Shown here in pieces: positions 9,014 through 17,407 of a stretch of DNA of 64,000 nt. The translations under genes and the position numbers were made by a program. The notes under the pieces were generated by a model. The model was not told the origin of the DNA. It saw nothing but the letters and a program-made list of their open reading frames with translations, and made no database searches. The stretch's first letter is position 1. Each line of letters begins with the position of its first letter. This DNA comes from Acinetobacter gandensis. Its GTDB lineage: Bacteria > Pseudomonadota > Gammaproteobacteria > Pseudomonadales > Moraxellaceae. Where the stretch lies: positions 1 to 64,000 of the forward strand of contig NZ_LZDS01000004.1 in the NCBI RefSeq assembly GCF_001678755.1. Reading direction: 5' to 3'.

Positions 9014-9631
9014 TTAAAACGGAATATCTAAAAGTTTGTTTAAGAAATGAGGGATTAACTTTGGCTCTAGAATAATCGTCATGACGATACCATATGCCGC
9101 TCCCCACAAATGTGCACTGTGGTTAATATTACTGTTGCCACGTTTGCCAGACCAAATGCTATAAGCAACGTACAGTACCGCGAAGATGATCGCGGGAACA
9201 GGAATGAAGAATACAAAGATTAATTTCCATGGTTCAAACAAGATATAGGCAAATAGCACAGCAGAAACCGCCCCTGAAGCACCTAAACTAGCCCAATGTG
9301 TATCATGTTTATGTTTTAAATAGCTCGGAATAATGGCTGCAATCAAACCACTTAAATAGAACAGCACAAAACCCATGTCAAAAAAGTATTGGCGATAAAA
9401 ACTTTCAATGACAGAGCCAAAGAAGAATAGGGTAATCATGTTAAATAGAAGGTGAGCACCGTCGGCATGAATAAAGCCGTGGCTGATAAATCGATCATAT
9501 TCACCACGTTGTAGCGCAGGTGGCCAAAATAACAGACGATTCATGACTTTCTGATTTGAAAAGGCGATAAGGGAAATGACCACAGTAATCAGAATAATTG
9601 TCACAGTGTGGTTAAACGGTAATCCCAACAT
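9014..9631 (-). CDS. rhomboid family intramembrane serine protease
   Basis: A 205-residue membrane protein that would cleave transmembrane substrates within the lipid bilayer. The catalytic dyad is visible: serine in GASG (Ser119) and histidine in AHLWG (His174). The supporting HxxxN-type motif in TM2 is also present (AHLLFNM, residues 59-65). About six hydrophobic segments fit a minimal six-TM rhomboid. ATG at 9631; the ribosome site is weak. It stands alone, and a second rhomboid (20030-20851) occurs in the same window. Substrate unknown. Confidence 0.85.
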   Translation of the reverse strand: MLGLPFNHTVTIILITVVISLIAFSNQKVMNRLLFWPPALQRGEYDRFISHGFIHADGAHLLFNMITLFFFGSVIESFYRQYFFDMGFVLFYLSGLIAAIIPSYLKHKHDTHWASLGASGAVSAVLFAYILFEPWKLIFVFFIPVPAIIFAVLYVAYSIWSGKRGNSNINHSAHLWGAAYGIVMTIILEPKLIPHFLNKLLDIPF

Positions 9632-9789
9632 AAATGGCTATTCTACTTGTTAAAATTTATCTTTAATAATGCCATTAAAAAGCGTGAAAGCGTGAACTTT
9701 CAGAATAATTCCGACAATTTTAGTTGATTTTTTCGTAATGCACCGCATCTTAAGCTAAAATAGCCGCTTCAGCTTGAGGAAATATTGTC

Positions 9790-10428
9790 ATGTCGACTGA
9801 GAACAACAGCACAGCAGTTGCTGAAGAAATTCCAAACCTATTGATCACACCAACTGCTCAAGAGTATTTGAAGGATCTTTTGGATAAACAAAACACACCA
9901 GGTATTGGTGTTCGAGTTTTTGTGGAAAATCCGGGGACGCCGCGTGCTGAATGTTGTATGGCTTACAGTGCACCTGAAGAAGTTGTACCGACAGACTATA
10001 AACAGGATTACCCAGATTTTCCTGCCTATGTCGATGCACCATCTATTCCATATTTGTTAGATGCTGTTATTGATTACAATAAAGACCGTTTTGGTGGCCA
10101 GCTGACTTTCCGTGCACCAAACTCTAAAGTGCCGCGTGTTGGCCCTGATGCATCTGTGGAAGAACGTATTACTTACGTACTTCAGTCTGAGATTAATCCA
10201 GGTTTAGCGGGTCACGGTGGTAACTGTGCATTGGTTGAAGTTGTTGAAGATGAAGAGCATGGTTTAACTGCCGTACTTAAATTTGGTGGTGGTTGCCAAG
10301 GTTGTTCTTCTATTGATTTAACGCTTAAACAAGGCGTTGAAACAACTTTAAAACAGCATGTACCTGAATTGATGCGTGTTGTTGACCAAACAGACCATAG
10401 TCAGTCTGAGGGTGCTTATTTTAAATAA
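9790..10428 (+). CDS. nfuA: Fe-S biogenesis protein NfuA
   Basis: Carrier protein that binds a [4Fe-4S] cluster and delivers it to apo-proteins, important under oxidative stress or iron limitation. The 212-residue length is close to the family norm. The N-terminal half is the degenerate A-type (HesB/IscA-like) domain. The C-terminal Nfu domain has the cluster-binding CxxC in GGGCQGCSS (Cys169, Cys172). The start has an AGGAA ribosome site. It ends at the terminator at 10441. The next gene is an iron-regulated receptor, but a separate unit. Confidence 0.93.
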   Translation: MSTENNSTAVAEEIPNLLITPTAQEYLKDLLDKQNTPGIGVRVFVENPGTPRAECCMAYSAPEEVVPTDYKQDYPDFPAYVDAPSIPYLLDAVIDYNKDRFGGQLTFRAPNSKVPRVGPDASVEERITYVLQSEINPGLAGHGGNCALVEVVEDEEHGLTAVLKFGGGCQGCSSIDLTLKQGVETTLKQHVPELMRVVDQTDHSQSEGAYFK

Positions 10429-10440
10429 GCATTCGTGAAG

Positions 10441-10467
10441 AAAAGCCGCTTTATGCGGTTTTTTTTT
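10441..10467 (+). terminator. intrinsic terminator after nfuA
   Basis: An AAAGCCGC / GCGGTTTTT stem-loop with a long T-run. Confidence 0.75.
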
Positions 10468-10566
10468 GCCCAAAGTTTTTGGAACTGAACAAAAAATAAA
10501 TAGGACAACTTTGTACAAAGCATAGAAAAATTGGTTTTTACTTAGGGAATCAGTAATTTCCTATTT

Positions 10567-10590
10567 GTTAATGAGAATGATTATTAAAAT
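10567..10590 (+). promoter_or_regulatory. Fur box upstream of the TonB-dependent receptor
   Basis: Four consecutive hexamers, GTTAAT GAGAAT GATTAT TAAAAT, resemble the GATAAT repeats of the Fur consensus; three match at 5 of 6 positions. It lies about 85 bases before the receptor start, which suggests iron-repressed expression. Confidence 0.7.
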
Positions 10591-10673
10591 TAGTTGCAAT
10601 ATTATTTTTGTTAGTTACAATGCGCAACATAACATTCAATATTTATCCATAAATTAAGTATTTGGAAACACCA

Positions 10674-12869
10674 ATGACGAATAAAATACTGCGCTCTGCA
10701 CTGACACTTTCAGTTTTAAGTGCCATGGTTAGCTTAACTCATGCTGAAGAAACACAAAAAGAAGTGAATGATGCGGCTGTAACTAAGATGGAAACGATTG
10801 TTATTACAGCTGAAGAGCAGGTGAAACAGTCATTAGGTGCTTCAAAAATTACTGCTGAAGATTTGGAAAAATTACCTGTCGTAAATGACATTTCAGAATA
10901 TGTACGCCGCATGCCAGGTGTAAATTTGACAGGTAATAGTGCAACTGGCCAGCGCGGAAATAACCGCCAAATTGATATTCGCGGGATGGGGCCAGAGAAT
11001 ACCCTGATCTTGGTTGATGGTAAGCCGGTAAATTCACGCAATTCAGTTCGTTATGGTTGGCGTGGAGAACGTGATACTCGCGGTGATTCAAACTGGGTGC
11101 CGGCAGATGCTATTGAGTCAATCGAAGTATTACGCGGCCCAGCGGCAGCACGTTATGGCTCTGGTGCAATGGGTGGTGTGGTCAACATCAAAACTAAGAA
11201 AGTCACCAATGACGTACATGGTTCAGTCGAAGTTTTTACCAATCAGCCTGAAAACTCAAAAGAAGGTGCGAGCCACCGCGAAAGCTTTAACTTAAGCGGT
11301 CCAATTCTAAAAGACGTTTTGTCATATCGCTTATATGGCAATTACAATAAAACGGACTCTGATGCAGCAGATATCAATGGCCTTATGGAAAACGGCGCAC
11401 GTATGGCCGGACGTGAAGGTGTTGAGAATAAAGATATTGCAGGGCGATTGGCTTGGCAATTAAATGATCAGCAAGTTTTAATGTTCGATGCTTCTGTCGG
11501 ACGTCAAGGTAACCGTTTTGCGGGTGATAGCCAAAACAGTGTCTTTGATCCAGCAGATCCGAATAAGGCACCGATTCTTTCTGCTTTAATTGGTGAAGAA
11601 ACTAATACAGTTTATCGTGACAGCTTTGCCTTAACACACGAAGGGACTTGGGATTGGGGTGATACGAAGCTCATTTCGCAATACGACAAAACGAAAAACA
11701 AACGTTTGCCTGAAGGTACCGGAGGGAGTACTGAAGGTCAGATTAACAGCCTAGAAAACAAACAAACATCTGTTCTAGAAACCTTACGTTTTAATGCTGA
11801 AGCAAATATTCCATTCGACTTGTATAAGCCGCAGGTACTCACAGTTGGTGCTGAGTGGATAGAAGATGAATTTACTGATGTAGTGAATACTAAAGCAGGT
11901 GAAGGTGGTTTTGGGGATGAGTTAACCTCAGGTGATCGCTCTCAAATGGATTCAAGAATTGCTTCAGCTTATGTTGAAAATAATATGAATCTTAGTGATA
12001 CAACGGATCTTGTTTTGGGTCTACGCTACGATAACCACAGTAAATCTGGTGATAACTGGAGTCCAAGTTTAAATATTACCCAAAGAATTGGCGATTATTG
12101 GACGTTAAAAGGTGGTGTTGCTAAAGCGTATAAAGCACCGAACTTATACCAAAATGCTGAAGGTTATTTACTAAGTACCAGAGGTAATGGATGCCCAATT
12201 GGCTTAACCCAATGCGTGTTACAAGGTAATGAAGATTTGAAACCTGAAACTTCAATTAATAAAGAAATTGGAGTGCAATTCGAAAAAGACATTGTAAATG
12301 CTAGTTTTGCTTGGTTCCGAAATGATTATAAAAATAAAATTGTTTCAGGTGATACTATGCTTGAACAAGTGATTATCGGTGGGACGACATACAACGTACT
12401 ACAATGGATGAATACACCGAAAGCATTAGTAGAAGGTGTTGAGGGGAGTATTACATTGGACTGGGGAGATATTTCTTGGACCAATAATGTAACGTATATG
12501 ATTAACTCTGAAGATAAACGTACAGGTAATCCACTATCAATCATTCCAAACTATACAATTAATTCGATCTTAAATTACGATATTTCAGATCGTTTAGATG
12601 CAAATTTTGTATATACGCAATATGGTCGACAAAAGCCTCGTCAGTATGAAGAAATAAGTTTAGAAAACAAGGATGGTCTTGCACTCGAATCAGTGAAAAG
12701 TTACGGTCTTGCAGGGATTAACTTTGGTTATAAATTTACTAAAGACTTTAGTGGTCGTATTGGCGTAAGTAACTTGTTTGACGAAAAAAAGCTACGTGAC
12801 AAGACTGTTAACCAAACTTATAACGAACCGGGTCGTGCATATTATGCAAGCTTAAAATATCAGTTCTAA
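10674..12869 (+). CDS. TonB-dependent siderophore receptor, FepA/PirA-like
   Basis: Outer-membrane beta-barrel that imports ferric siderophores with energy from TonB-ExbBD. The 731-residue precursor has a signal peptide (cleavage near THA-EE, about residue 25) and a TonB-box-like segment (METIVITAEE). The plug domain contains NRQIDIRGMGPENTLILVDG and IEVLRGPAAARYGSGAMGG, the hallmark of the FepA/PfeA/PirA catecholate-receptor branch. The barrel ends with a C-terminal aromatic (LKYQF). ATG at 10674 with GGAAA upstream is preferred over a TTG at 10662. The Fur box and its isolation between terminators point to a single iron-repressed gene. Exact ligand not provable. Confidence 0.9.
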   Translation: MTNKILRSALTLSVLSAMVSLTHAEETQKEVNDAAVTKMETIVITAEEQVKQSLGASKITAEDLEKLPVVNDISEYVRRMPGVNLTGNSATGQRGNNRQIDIRGMGPENTLILVDGKPVNSRNSVRYGWRGERDTRGDSNWVPADAIESIEVLRGPAAARYGSGAMGGVVNIKTKKVTNDVHGSVEVFTNQPENSKEGASHRESFNLSGPILKDVLSYRLYGNYNKTDSDAADINGLMENGARMAGREGVENKDIAGRLAWQLNDQQVLMFDASVGRQGNRFAGDSQNSVFDPADPNKAPILSALIGEETNTVYRDSFALTHEGTWDWGDTKLISQYDKTKNKRLPEGTGGSTEGQINSLENKQTSVLETLRFNAEANIPFDLYKPQVLTVGAEWIEDEFTDVVNTKAGEGGFGDELTSGDRSQMDSRIASAYVENNMNLSDTTDLVLGLRYDNHSKSGDNWSPSLNITQRIGDYWTLKGGVAKAYKAPNLYQNAEGYLLSTRGNGCPIGLTQCVLQGNEDLKPETSINKEIGVQFEKDIVNASFAWFRNDYKNKIVSGDTMLEQVIIGGTTYNVLQWMNTPKALVEGVEGSITLDWGDISWTNNVTYMINSEDKRTGNPLSIIPNYTINSILNYDISDRLDANFVYTQYGRQKPRQYEEISLENKDGLALESVKSYGLAGINFGYKFTKDFSGRIGVSNLFDEKKLRDKTVNQTYNEPGRAYYASLKYQF

Positions 12870-12892
12870 GTTTTTAAATAATACCAAAAAAT

Positions 12893-12919
12893 AAAAAAGC
12901 CGCAGTCGCGGCTTTTTTA
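12893..12919. terminator. terminator between convergent genes
   Basis: The stem AAAAAAGCCGC / GCGGCTTTTTT has a four-base loop. It serves the receptor gene and, in the other direction, the gene at 12931-13938. Confidence 0.8.
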
Positions 12920-12930
12920 TTTTGATAACT

Positions 12931-13938
12931 TTAAGATACAATACCTAATATTTTTAACGTCTCATCAGCATAATAGAACTGTTCTAAATAATGACGTGAA
13001 CGCTCACGCAAATAGCCTGAACCAATCATTTTTTGAATAATCGGGTTTAATAAATTGTTAAGTTCATGTTGAACCAAAGCTTCATCAATATTTAAGTCAC
13101 GTAGCAATAAATCAAATGGACGTTCCTGATTACGTATGTACCAAGCATACACGCCATCATGCACTTGCTGTTTCATATAATCAGATTGACGCATAAAGTC
13201 CCAGATTTCATGCCCTAAACCGACAGTTTGAGGTAAATCTTGAACTTCAATATAGTTTTTTAAGACAGAAACAGGCATCGCTTTAATTTTATGCCATAAG
13301 TTGGCTTGAAAATGATAAAGCTTATTATCATCAAAATGCTGATTCAGTACAGACTCACTCATCTGACTCAATTTCAAAATATTCTTTTGCAAATACTTCG
13401 TGATGGTACTGTCAAGATTGGTGTCTGTAACGTTTTCTAAAACCGATTTACCCATCTTCATAAAGCGAGAGACGCCGGGCACAGATTTGGCAATTACAGA
13501 GTTGTCTAAATAATCTTGTATCGCATGTTGAATGAGTTGGCTAATCATGGCTGAAAAAGCAGGGTTGTTGACCATGGTGTGAATCAAACGCTGACGATGA
13601 CCTTGTTTACTTGCAACATATTGCGCAATTTTATCAATTGTCAGTACAGGAATAATTTCAGCAATGGTTGTTTGATCATTCGCTGGATGAATTAGCGCAA
13701 ACTTAATATGTTCGGCAATCTGCTCAATTAAAAACTGAGTAGCTTGAGTATTTAAGATCTGCTTTTGCAGCAAAGCATTGATTTGTTCAAAAGTCCAAAT
13801 CTGTTGTAAAGGCTGTTTACGAAACCACTGATAAAACTGGGTAAACTCGGTTGCAACTGTTTCAGACTGCGAAAATTGCTGATCTAAAAAGTTGAGTTGA
13901 GCCTCAATGAGCTGCTCAATCATCGGGTTTTTCTGCAT
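12931..13938 (-). CDS. conserved hypothetical protein, hydrolase partner
   Basis: A 335-residue, predominantly helical soluble protein with no signal peptide or membrane segment; I do not recognise the family. It is rich in Gln and Leu with many short amphipathic helices, and ends RSRHYLEQFYYADETLKIL. The start is taken at ATG 13938 (MQKNPMIEQLI), preceded closely by AAGGAAAG; an ATG at 13968 is also possible. It lies 47 bases downstream of an exported alpha/beta hydrolase on the same strand (17 bases for the longer start), so the two are probably co-transcribed. It lacks the look of a Lif-type lipase chaperone (no N-terminal TM anchor). Confidence 0.7.
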   Translation of the reverse strand: MQKNPMIEQLIEAQLNFLDQQFSQSETVATEFTQFYQWFRKQPLQQIWTFEQINALLQKQILNTQATQFLIEQIAEHIKFALIHPANDQTTIAEIIPVLTIDKIAQYVASKQGHRQRLIHTMVNNPAFSAMISQLIQHAIQDYLDNSVIAKSVPGVSRFMKMGKSVLENVTDTNLDSTITKYLQKNILKLSQMSESVLNQHFDDNKLYHFQANLWHKIKAMPVSVLKNYIEVQDLPQTVGLGHEIWDFMRQSDYMKQQVHDGVYAWYIRNQERPFDLLLRDLNIDEALVQHELNNLLNPIIQKMIGSGYLRERSRHYLEQFYYADETLKILGIVS

Positions 13939-13985
13939 ACTTTCCTTAAATACCCATTTGTAGGGCATGAATTATTAGCGATACC

Positions 13986-15023
13986 TCAGTTTAACTGAAT
14001 CAGTTTATCTGCCAAAGGATTTTTAAATTTCTGACTTTTTGCAAGGAATGGGAGGTAATGATCAGCAACTTGTTGTTCTGCTTCAATCATGGGCATATGG
14101 CCAACATTATTCAAAATTACCGGTGTTTCGGCACGTTTTAATAATGATTTTAATTCACCAGCAACTTCTACATTAAAAATTTTATCTTGTTTTCCCCAAA
14201 GAATGAGTGTGGGCGCTTCAACGGTACGAGTTAAACGTGCAAAAGTCTCAGGCGTATAAATGCGATTTAAGGTGACCACTTGATCAATCATTTTACTGGT
14301 TTGGGGCGCTCGTGAAATAAGTAAATTTTCTTGAGCTTTCTTTAATGGGGTTGGAACGCTTGGCGGATTTTGCATTAACTTATGCATAACATCATCCAAA
14401 TCACCGGGCTTTGAAACAATCAAATTTTTCAATGAATATGGATCACGGGTATAACTGGTATTGGCCTGCTTATAGATGCCCGCACTGTTGAGTAAAAATA
14501 AGCTTTGGGTATCAAATGGATATTGAGATGCGTAAACCGTGGCAATTGATCCACCTAAAGAATGACCTGCAACATTCAGCCGATCTTCAATATCAATTTT
14601 GGTTACGAATTGTCGTAATTGCTCAGTAACATTTGGTACAGACACGTCAAAGTCTGCAGGGACGCGGGTATCACCATTGGCAGGTAGGTCAGGAATAATA
14701 ACGTGATAATAGGGAGTCAGGTAATGTGCAACCCGATTCCAGTTATCACGTGTGCCACCTAAACCATGGAGTAATAGTATAGAAGGATTGGTACGAACAC
14801 CGCCTTCACTATAGCTCCAAGTGATATTGCCGACTTGTACTGTGCGTGAAACTAGGCCAGCGGTTTTACGATCTTGATTGAGATAATTTTGTAGGATAGA
14901 TGGTGTCGATAAGGTATTCGTTGGTGTTTGTGTTGCAGCTATGCTATTCGAGCCTGCAATGAACATACAACTCAATATCGCAAGTTTAAATATGCCAGAA
15001 ACCACGCAACGATGTCCTTGCAT
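13986..15023 (-). CDS. exported alpha/beta-fold hydrolase (lipase/esterase-like)
   Basis: A 345-residue alpha/beta hydrolase with an N-terminal signal peptide or anchor (hydrophobic stretch from FKLAILSCMFIAG, then ATQT), so it probably acts in the periplasm or envelope. The catalytic triad is visible: Ser in GHSLGGS, Asp in LWGKQDKIF and His in NVGHMPMIE. The oxyanion-hole motif LLLHGLGG is also present. Similar proteins are annotated as lipase or carboxylesterase. AAGG lies just before ATG 15023. First gene of a probable two-gene unit with 12931-13938. Confidence 0.85.
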   Translation of the reverse strand: MQGHRCVVSGIFKLAILSCMFIAGSNSIAATQTPTNTLSTPSILQNYLNQDRKTAGLVSRTVQVGNITWSYSEGGVRTNPSILLLHGLGGTRDNWNRVAHYLTPYYHVIIPDLPANGDTRVPADFDVSVPNVTEQLRQFVTKIDIEDRLNVAGHSLGGSIATVYASQYPFDTQSLFLLNSAGIYKQANTSYTRDPYSLKNLIVSKPGDLDDVMHKLMQNPPSVPTPLKKAQENLLISRAPQTSKMIDQVVTLNRIYTPETFARLTRTVEAPTLILWGKQDKIFNVEVAGELKSLLKRAETPVILNNVGHMPMIEAEQQVADHYLPFLAKSQKFKNPLADKLIQLN

Positions 15024-15298
15024 TGACCTTAACCCCTAGTAACTATATTTGATGCAATTTTTATGATCATTTATATGACAATTATCTGAATTAGCCTTAA
15101 AAGCCAATTGCTATGTTTATGAAATATATTGTAAATAAAAAATGACAGTTGTCACTGATTAGTTTTTTGATGTAGTTGTAGTTCAGCTATAAAAGTGTGA
15201 ACCATTGCTGAAAAAATAATATTTTCAGATTAATGATTATTTGCAATTTGTACCAAATCCATCTGAATAATAAAAAATCGATAGCTATTCTTTTGCAA

Positions 15299-15327
15299 GT
15301 GACAATCGTTCTGAGTGGGATTAATAT
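15299..15327 (+). promoter_or_regulatory. candidate promoter for the carbonic anhydrase gene
   Basis: GTGACA, 17 bases, TAATAT lies 31 bases before the start codon. This is the only clear signal in the 334-base divergent gap 15024-15357; no small gene was seen there. Confidence 0.4.
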
Positions 15328-15357
15328 ATTGCAACTTCAGATAAGGGTAATCAGAAC

Positions 15358-15972
15358 ATGCTAACAGCAGCAGAAGCTTTAGATCGTTTAAAAAAGGGAA
15401 ATACTCGTTTTGTTCAAGGTGAAACGAACCATCCTAAACTTTTAACGCATCAGCAACGCGCTGAAATGGCAGGAAGCCAAGAGCCTTTTGCGATTATTTT
15501 GGGTTGTTCAGATTCGCGCGTTCCTGCTGAAATGGTTTTTGACCAAGGCTTAGGCGATTTATTTGTCATTCGTGTAGCAGGTAATATTGTTGCACCATCG
15601 CAAGTTGGTAGTGTTGAATTTGCGGCAGAAAGTTTTGGTTGCCCAGTTGTAATTGTATTAGGTCATACTCACTGCGGCGCAATCCATTCGACGATTGAAG
15701 CCTTAATGAACCCGGCAACACCTCCATCTGCAAATCTGATGTCGATTGTGAACCGTGTGCGCCCATCTGTAGAAATTTTAATGCAAACTGAATTGAAAGA
15801 TGATTTAGATAAATTGTCTATGCATGCAGTTCGTTCAAATGTATTTGCATCTGTGAATCAACTTCGTCATGGCTCAGCAGTATTAGAAAACTTGATTGCT
15901 CAAGGTAAATTAAAAGTTGTTGGTGCAGAATATTCACTTGAAACAGGTGAAGTAAGTTTTTACGATTTTTAA
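15358..15972 (+). CDS. beta-class carbonic anhydrase
   Basis: Interconverts CO2 and bicarbonate in the cytoplasm. At 204 residues it has the zinc site of the beta class: Cys50-Ser-Asp52-Ser-Arg54 in LGCSDSRVP, and His103 and Cys106 in GHTHCGA. The family helix VAGNIV follows the first motif. AAGGG precedes the ATG at the expected distance. Transcribed alone, with its own terminator at 15994. Confidence 0.93.
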   Translation: MLTAAEALDRLKKGNTRFVQGETNHPKLLTHQQRAEMAGSQEPFAIILGCSDSRVPAEMVFDQGLGDLFVIRVAGNIVAPSQVGSVEFAAESFGCPVVIVLGHTHCGAIHSTIEALMNPATPPSANLMSIVNRVRPSVEILMQTELKDDLDKLSMHAVRSNVFASVNQLRHGSAVLENLIAQGKLKVVGAEYSLETGEVSFYDF

Positions 15973-15993
15973 AATTTTAAAATTTAAATGAAT

Positions 15994-16020
15994 AAAGGCG
16001 CTCAAATGAAGCGCCTTTTT
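15994..16020. terminator. terminator between carbonic anhydrase and tesA
   Basis: An AAAGGCGC / GCGCCTTTT stem with A- and T-runs on either side; it can serve both convergent genes. Confidence 0.75.
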
Positions 16021-16038
16021 AATTTTTAGTAAATATTT

Positions 16039-16668
16039 TTACAAACTGCTTTTAATCATCGGATAGGCTGTATTGAGCAGAATTGGCTGAGCCTTTGCAT
16101 TTGGGTGAATTTGATCTTTTTGCATCAGTGTTTTTTGTCCTGCAACACCTTGCATAAAAAATGGCAGAAGTTTTGCATTGTATTTTTGGCTGACAATTTT
16201 GTAGTTTTGTTCAAATGCCTTGCTATAAGCCGTACCGTAGTTTGGTGGAATTTTCATCCCAAATACGATGACCTTCGCTTTAGCCTGTTGGCTCTTTTGC
16301 ACTAACTGCGCTAAATTTTTTTCAATGAGTGCAGGGGGTTGACCACGTAAGCCATCATTGCCACCCAGTTCAATAATCACAATATCGGGACGATGGCTTT
16401 GCAATAATTTCGGCAGTCGTGCCAAAGCGCCACTGGTGGTTTCGCCGCTCACACTTGCATTGACCACTTTATGTTGTTTCGGATACTGTTGGTCTAAACG
16501 TTTTTGAAGTAAATGAACCCAGCCTTGCTGTATATTCATGCCATAGCCTGCACTGATGCTGTCACCCACGACCATAATGGTTTTTGCAGCCAAGAGCATC
16601 GGGCTTAAACACATGCTTAAACCCAACAAGTAAGAACACAAACGAATTTTTTGAATGCGATTTTGCAT
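16039..16668 (-). CDS. tesA: periplasmic acyl-CoA thioesterase I / arylesterase TesA
   Basis: SGNH-family hydrolase with thioesterase, lysophospholipase and arylesterase activity in the periplasm. The signal peptide is residues 1-28. Catalytic blocks: Ser37 in GDSIS, Asn104 in GGND, and Asp185/His188 in DQIHP. At 209 residues it matches E. coli TesA (208). It is divergent from a ybbA/ybbP pair, the same arrangement as in E. coli, which supports orthology. The two start codons are separated by only 11 bases. Confidence 0.93.
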   Translation of the reverse strand: MQNRIQKIRLCSYLLGLSMCLSPMLLAAKTIMVVGDSISAGYGMNIQQGWVHLLQKRLDQQYPKQHKVVNASVSGETTSGALARLPKLLQSHRPDIVIIELGGNDGLRGQPPALIEKNLAQLVQKSQQAKAKVIVFGMKIPPNYGTAYSKAFEQNYKIVSQKYNAKLLPFFMQGVAGQKTLMQKDQIHPNAKAQPILLNTAYPMIKSSL

Positions 16669-16679
16669 ATAGGGATGTT

Positions 16680-17405
16680 ATGAGCCAACACACGACAGAT
16701 ACCGCCATCATGCCACAGCCGATTATTTCTGCACAGCAATTGACACAAAACATACAACTGAATGATAAGCAGTTGAGCATTTTTGAAGATCTTAATCTAG
16801 AGATTTTTGCGGGCGAGCAAGTGGCTATAACTGGTCGATCTGGTTCAGGAAAATCAACTTTGTTGGGGATATTAGCGACGCTTGATCAAGCCAGTCATGG
16901 TCAGTTGCAAGTATGTGGTCAAGATATCCAGCATTTAGATGAAGAGCAGCGCGCGAAAATACGTTTGGCGCATATTGGCTTTGTATTTCAATCGTTTCAA
17001 TTATTGCCACATTTAACGGCATTAGAAAATGTGATGTTGCCGCTGCGCTTAAAAAATGATTTCAACCTAAAAGAGGCTGAGCAAAAAGCCCTTCAGTTAT
17101 TGGCAAGAGTTGGTTTAAATCGTCAAGCACAGCAAACACCAAAGGTACTATCTGGTGGTGAACAACAACGGGTTGCAATAGCACGTGCCTTAGTCAGCGA
17201 GCCAGACATTATTTTTGCAGATGAGCCAACAGGTAATTTGGATGCAGCAACGGCATATGATATTGAACAATTGTTATTTCAGTTGAATCGCGAGATGGGT
17301 ACGACATTGGTTTTGGTTACGCATGATGTCGCGTTAGCGCAGCAATGTCAGCGACATTTTGAAATAGTACATGGCAAGCTGATCGAACATCGACTAGGAG
17401 ATTAA
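16680..17405 (+). CDS. ybbA: ABC transporter ATP-binding protein, YbbA-like
   Basis: LolD/MacB-type ATPase of 241 residues that would power the permease encoded next. Walker A is GRSGSGKST (52-60), the signature is [15 protein letters not shown], Walker B is [12 protein letters not shown], and the switch histidine is in VTHD. ATG at 16680 follows AGGGAT. The long in-frame extension upstream overlaps tesA on the other strand and is rejected. Two bases separate its stop from the permease start. The role is inferred from the conserved tesA-ybbA-ybbP context; the substrate is unknown. Confidence 0.9.
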   Translation: MSQHTTDTAIMPQPIISAQQLTQNIQLNDKQLSIFEDLNLEIFAGEQVAITGRSGSGKSTLLGILATLDQASHGQLQVCGQDIQHLDEEQRAKIRLAHIGFVFQSFQLLPHLTALENVMLPLRLKNDFNLKEAEQKALQLLARVGLNRQAQQTPKVLSGGEQQRVAIARALVSEPDIIFADEPTGNLDAATAYDIEQLLFQLNREMGTTLVLVTHDVALAQQCQRHFEIVHGKLIEHRLGD

Positions 17406-17407
17406 GC

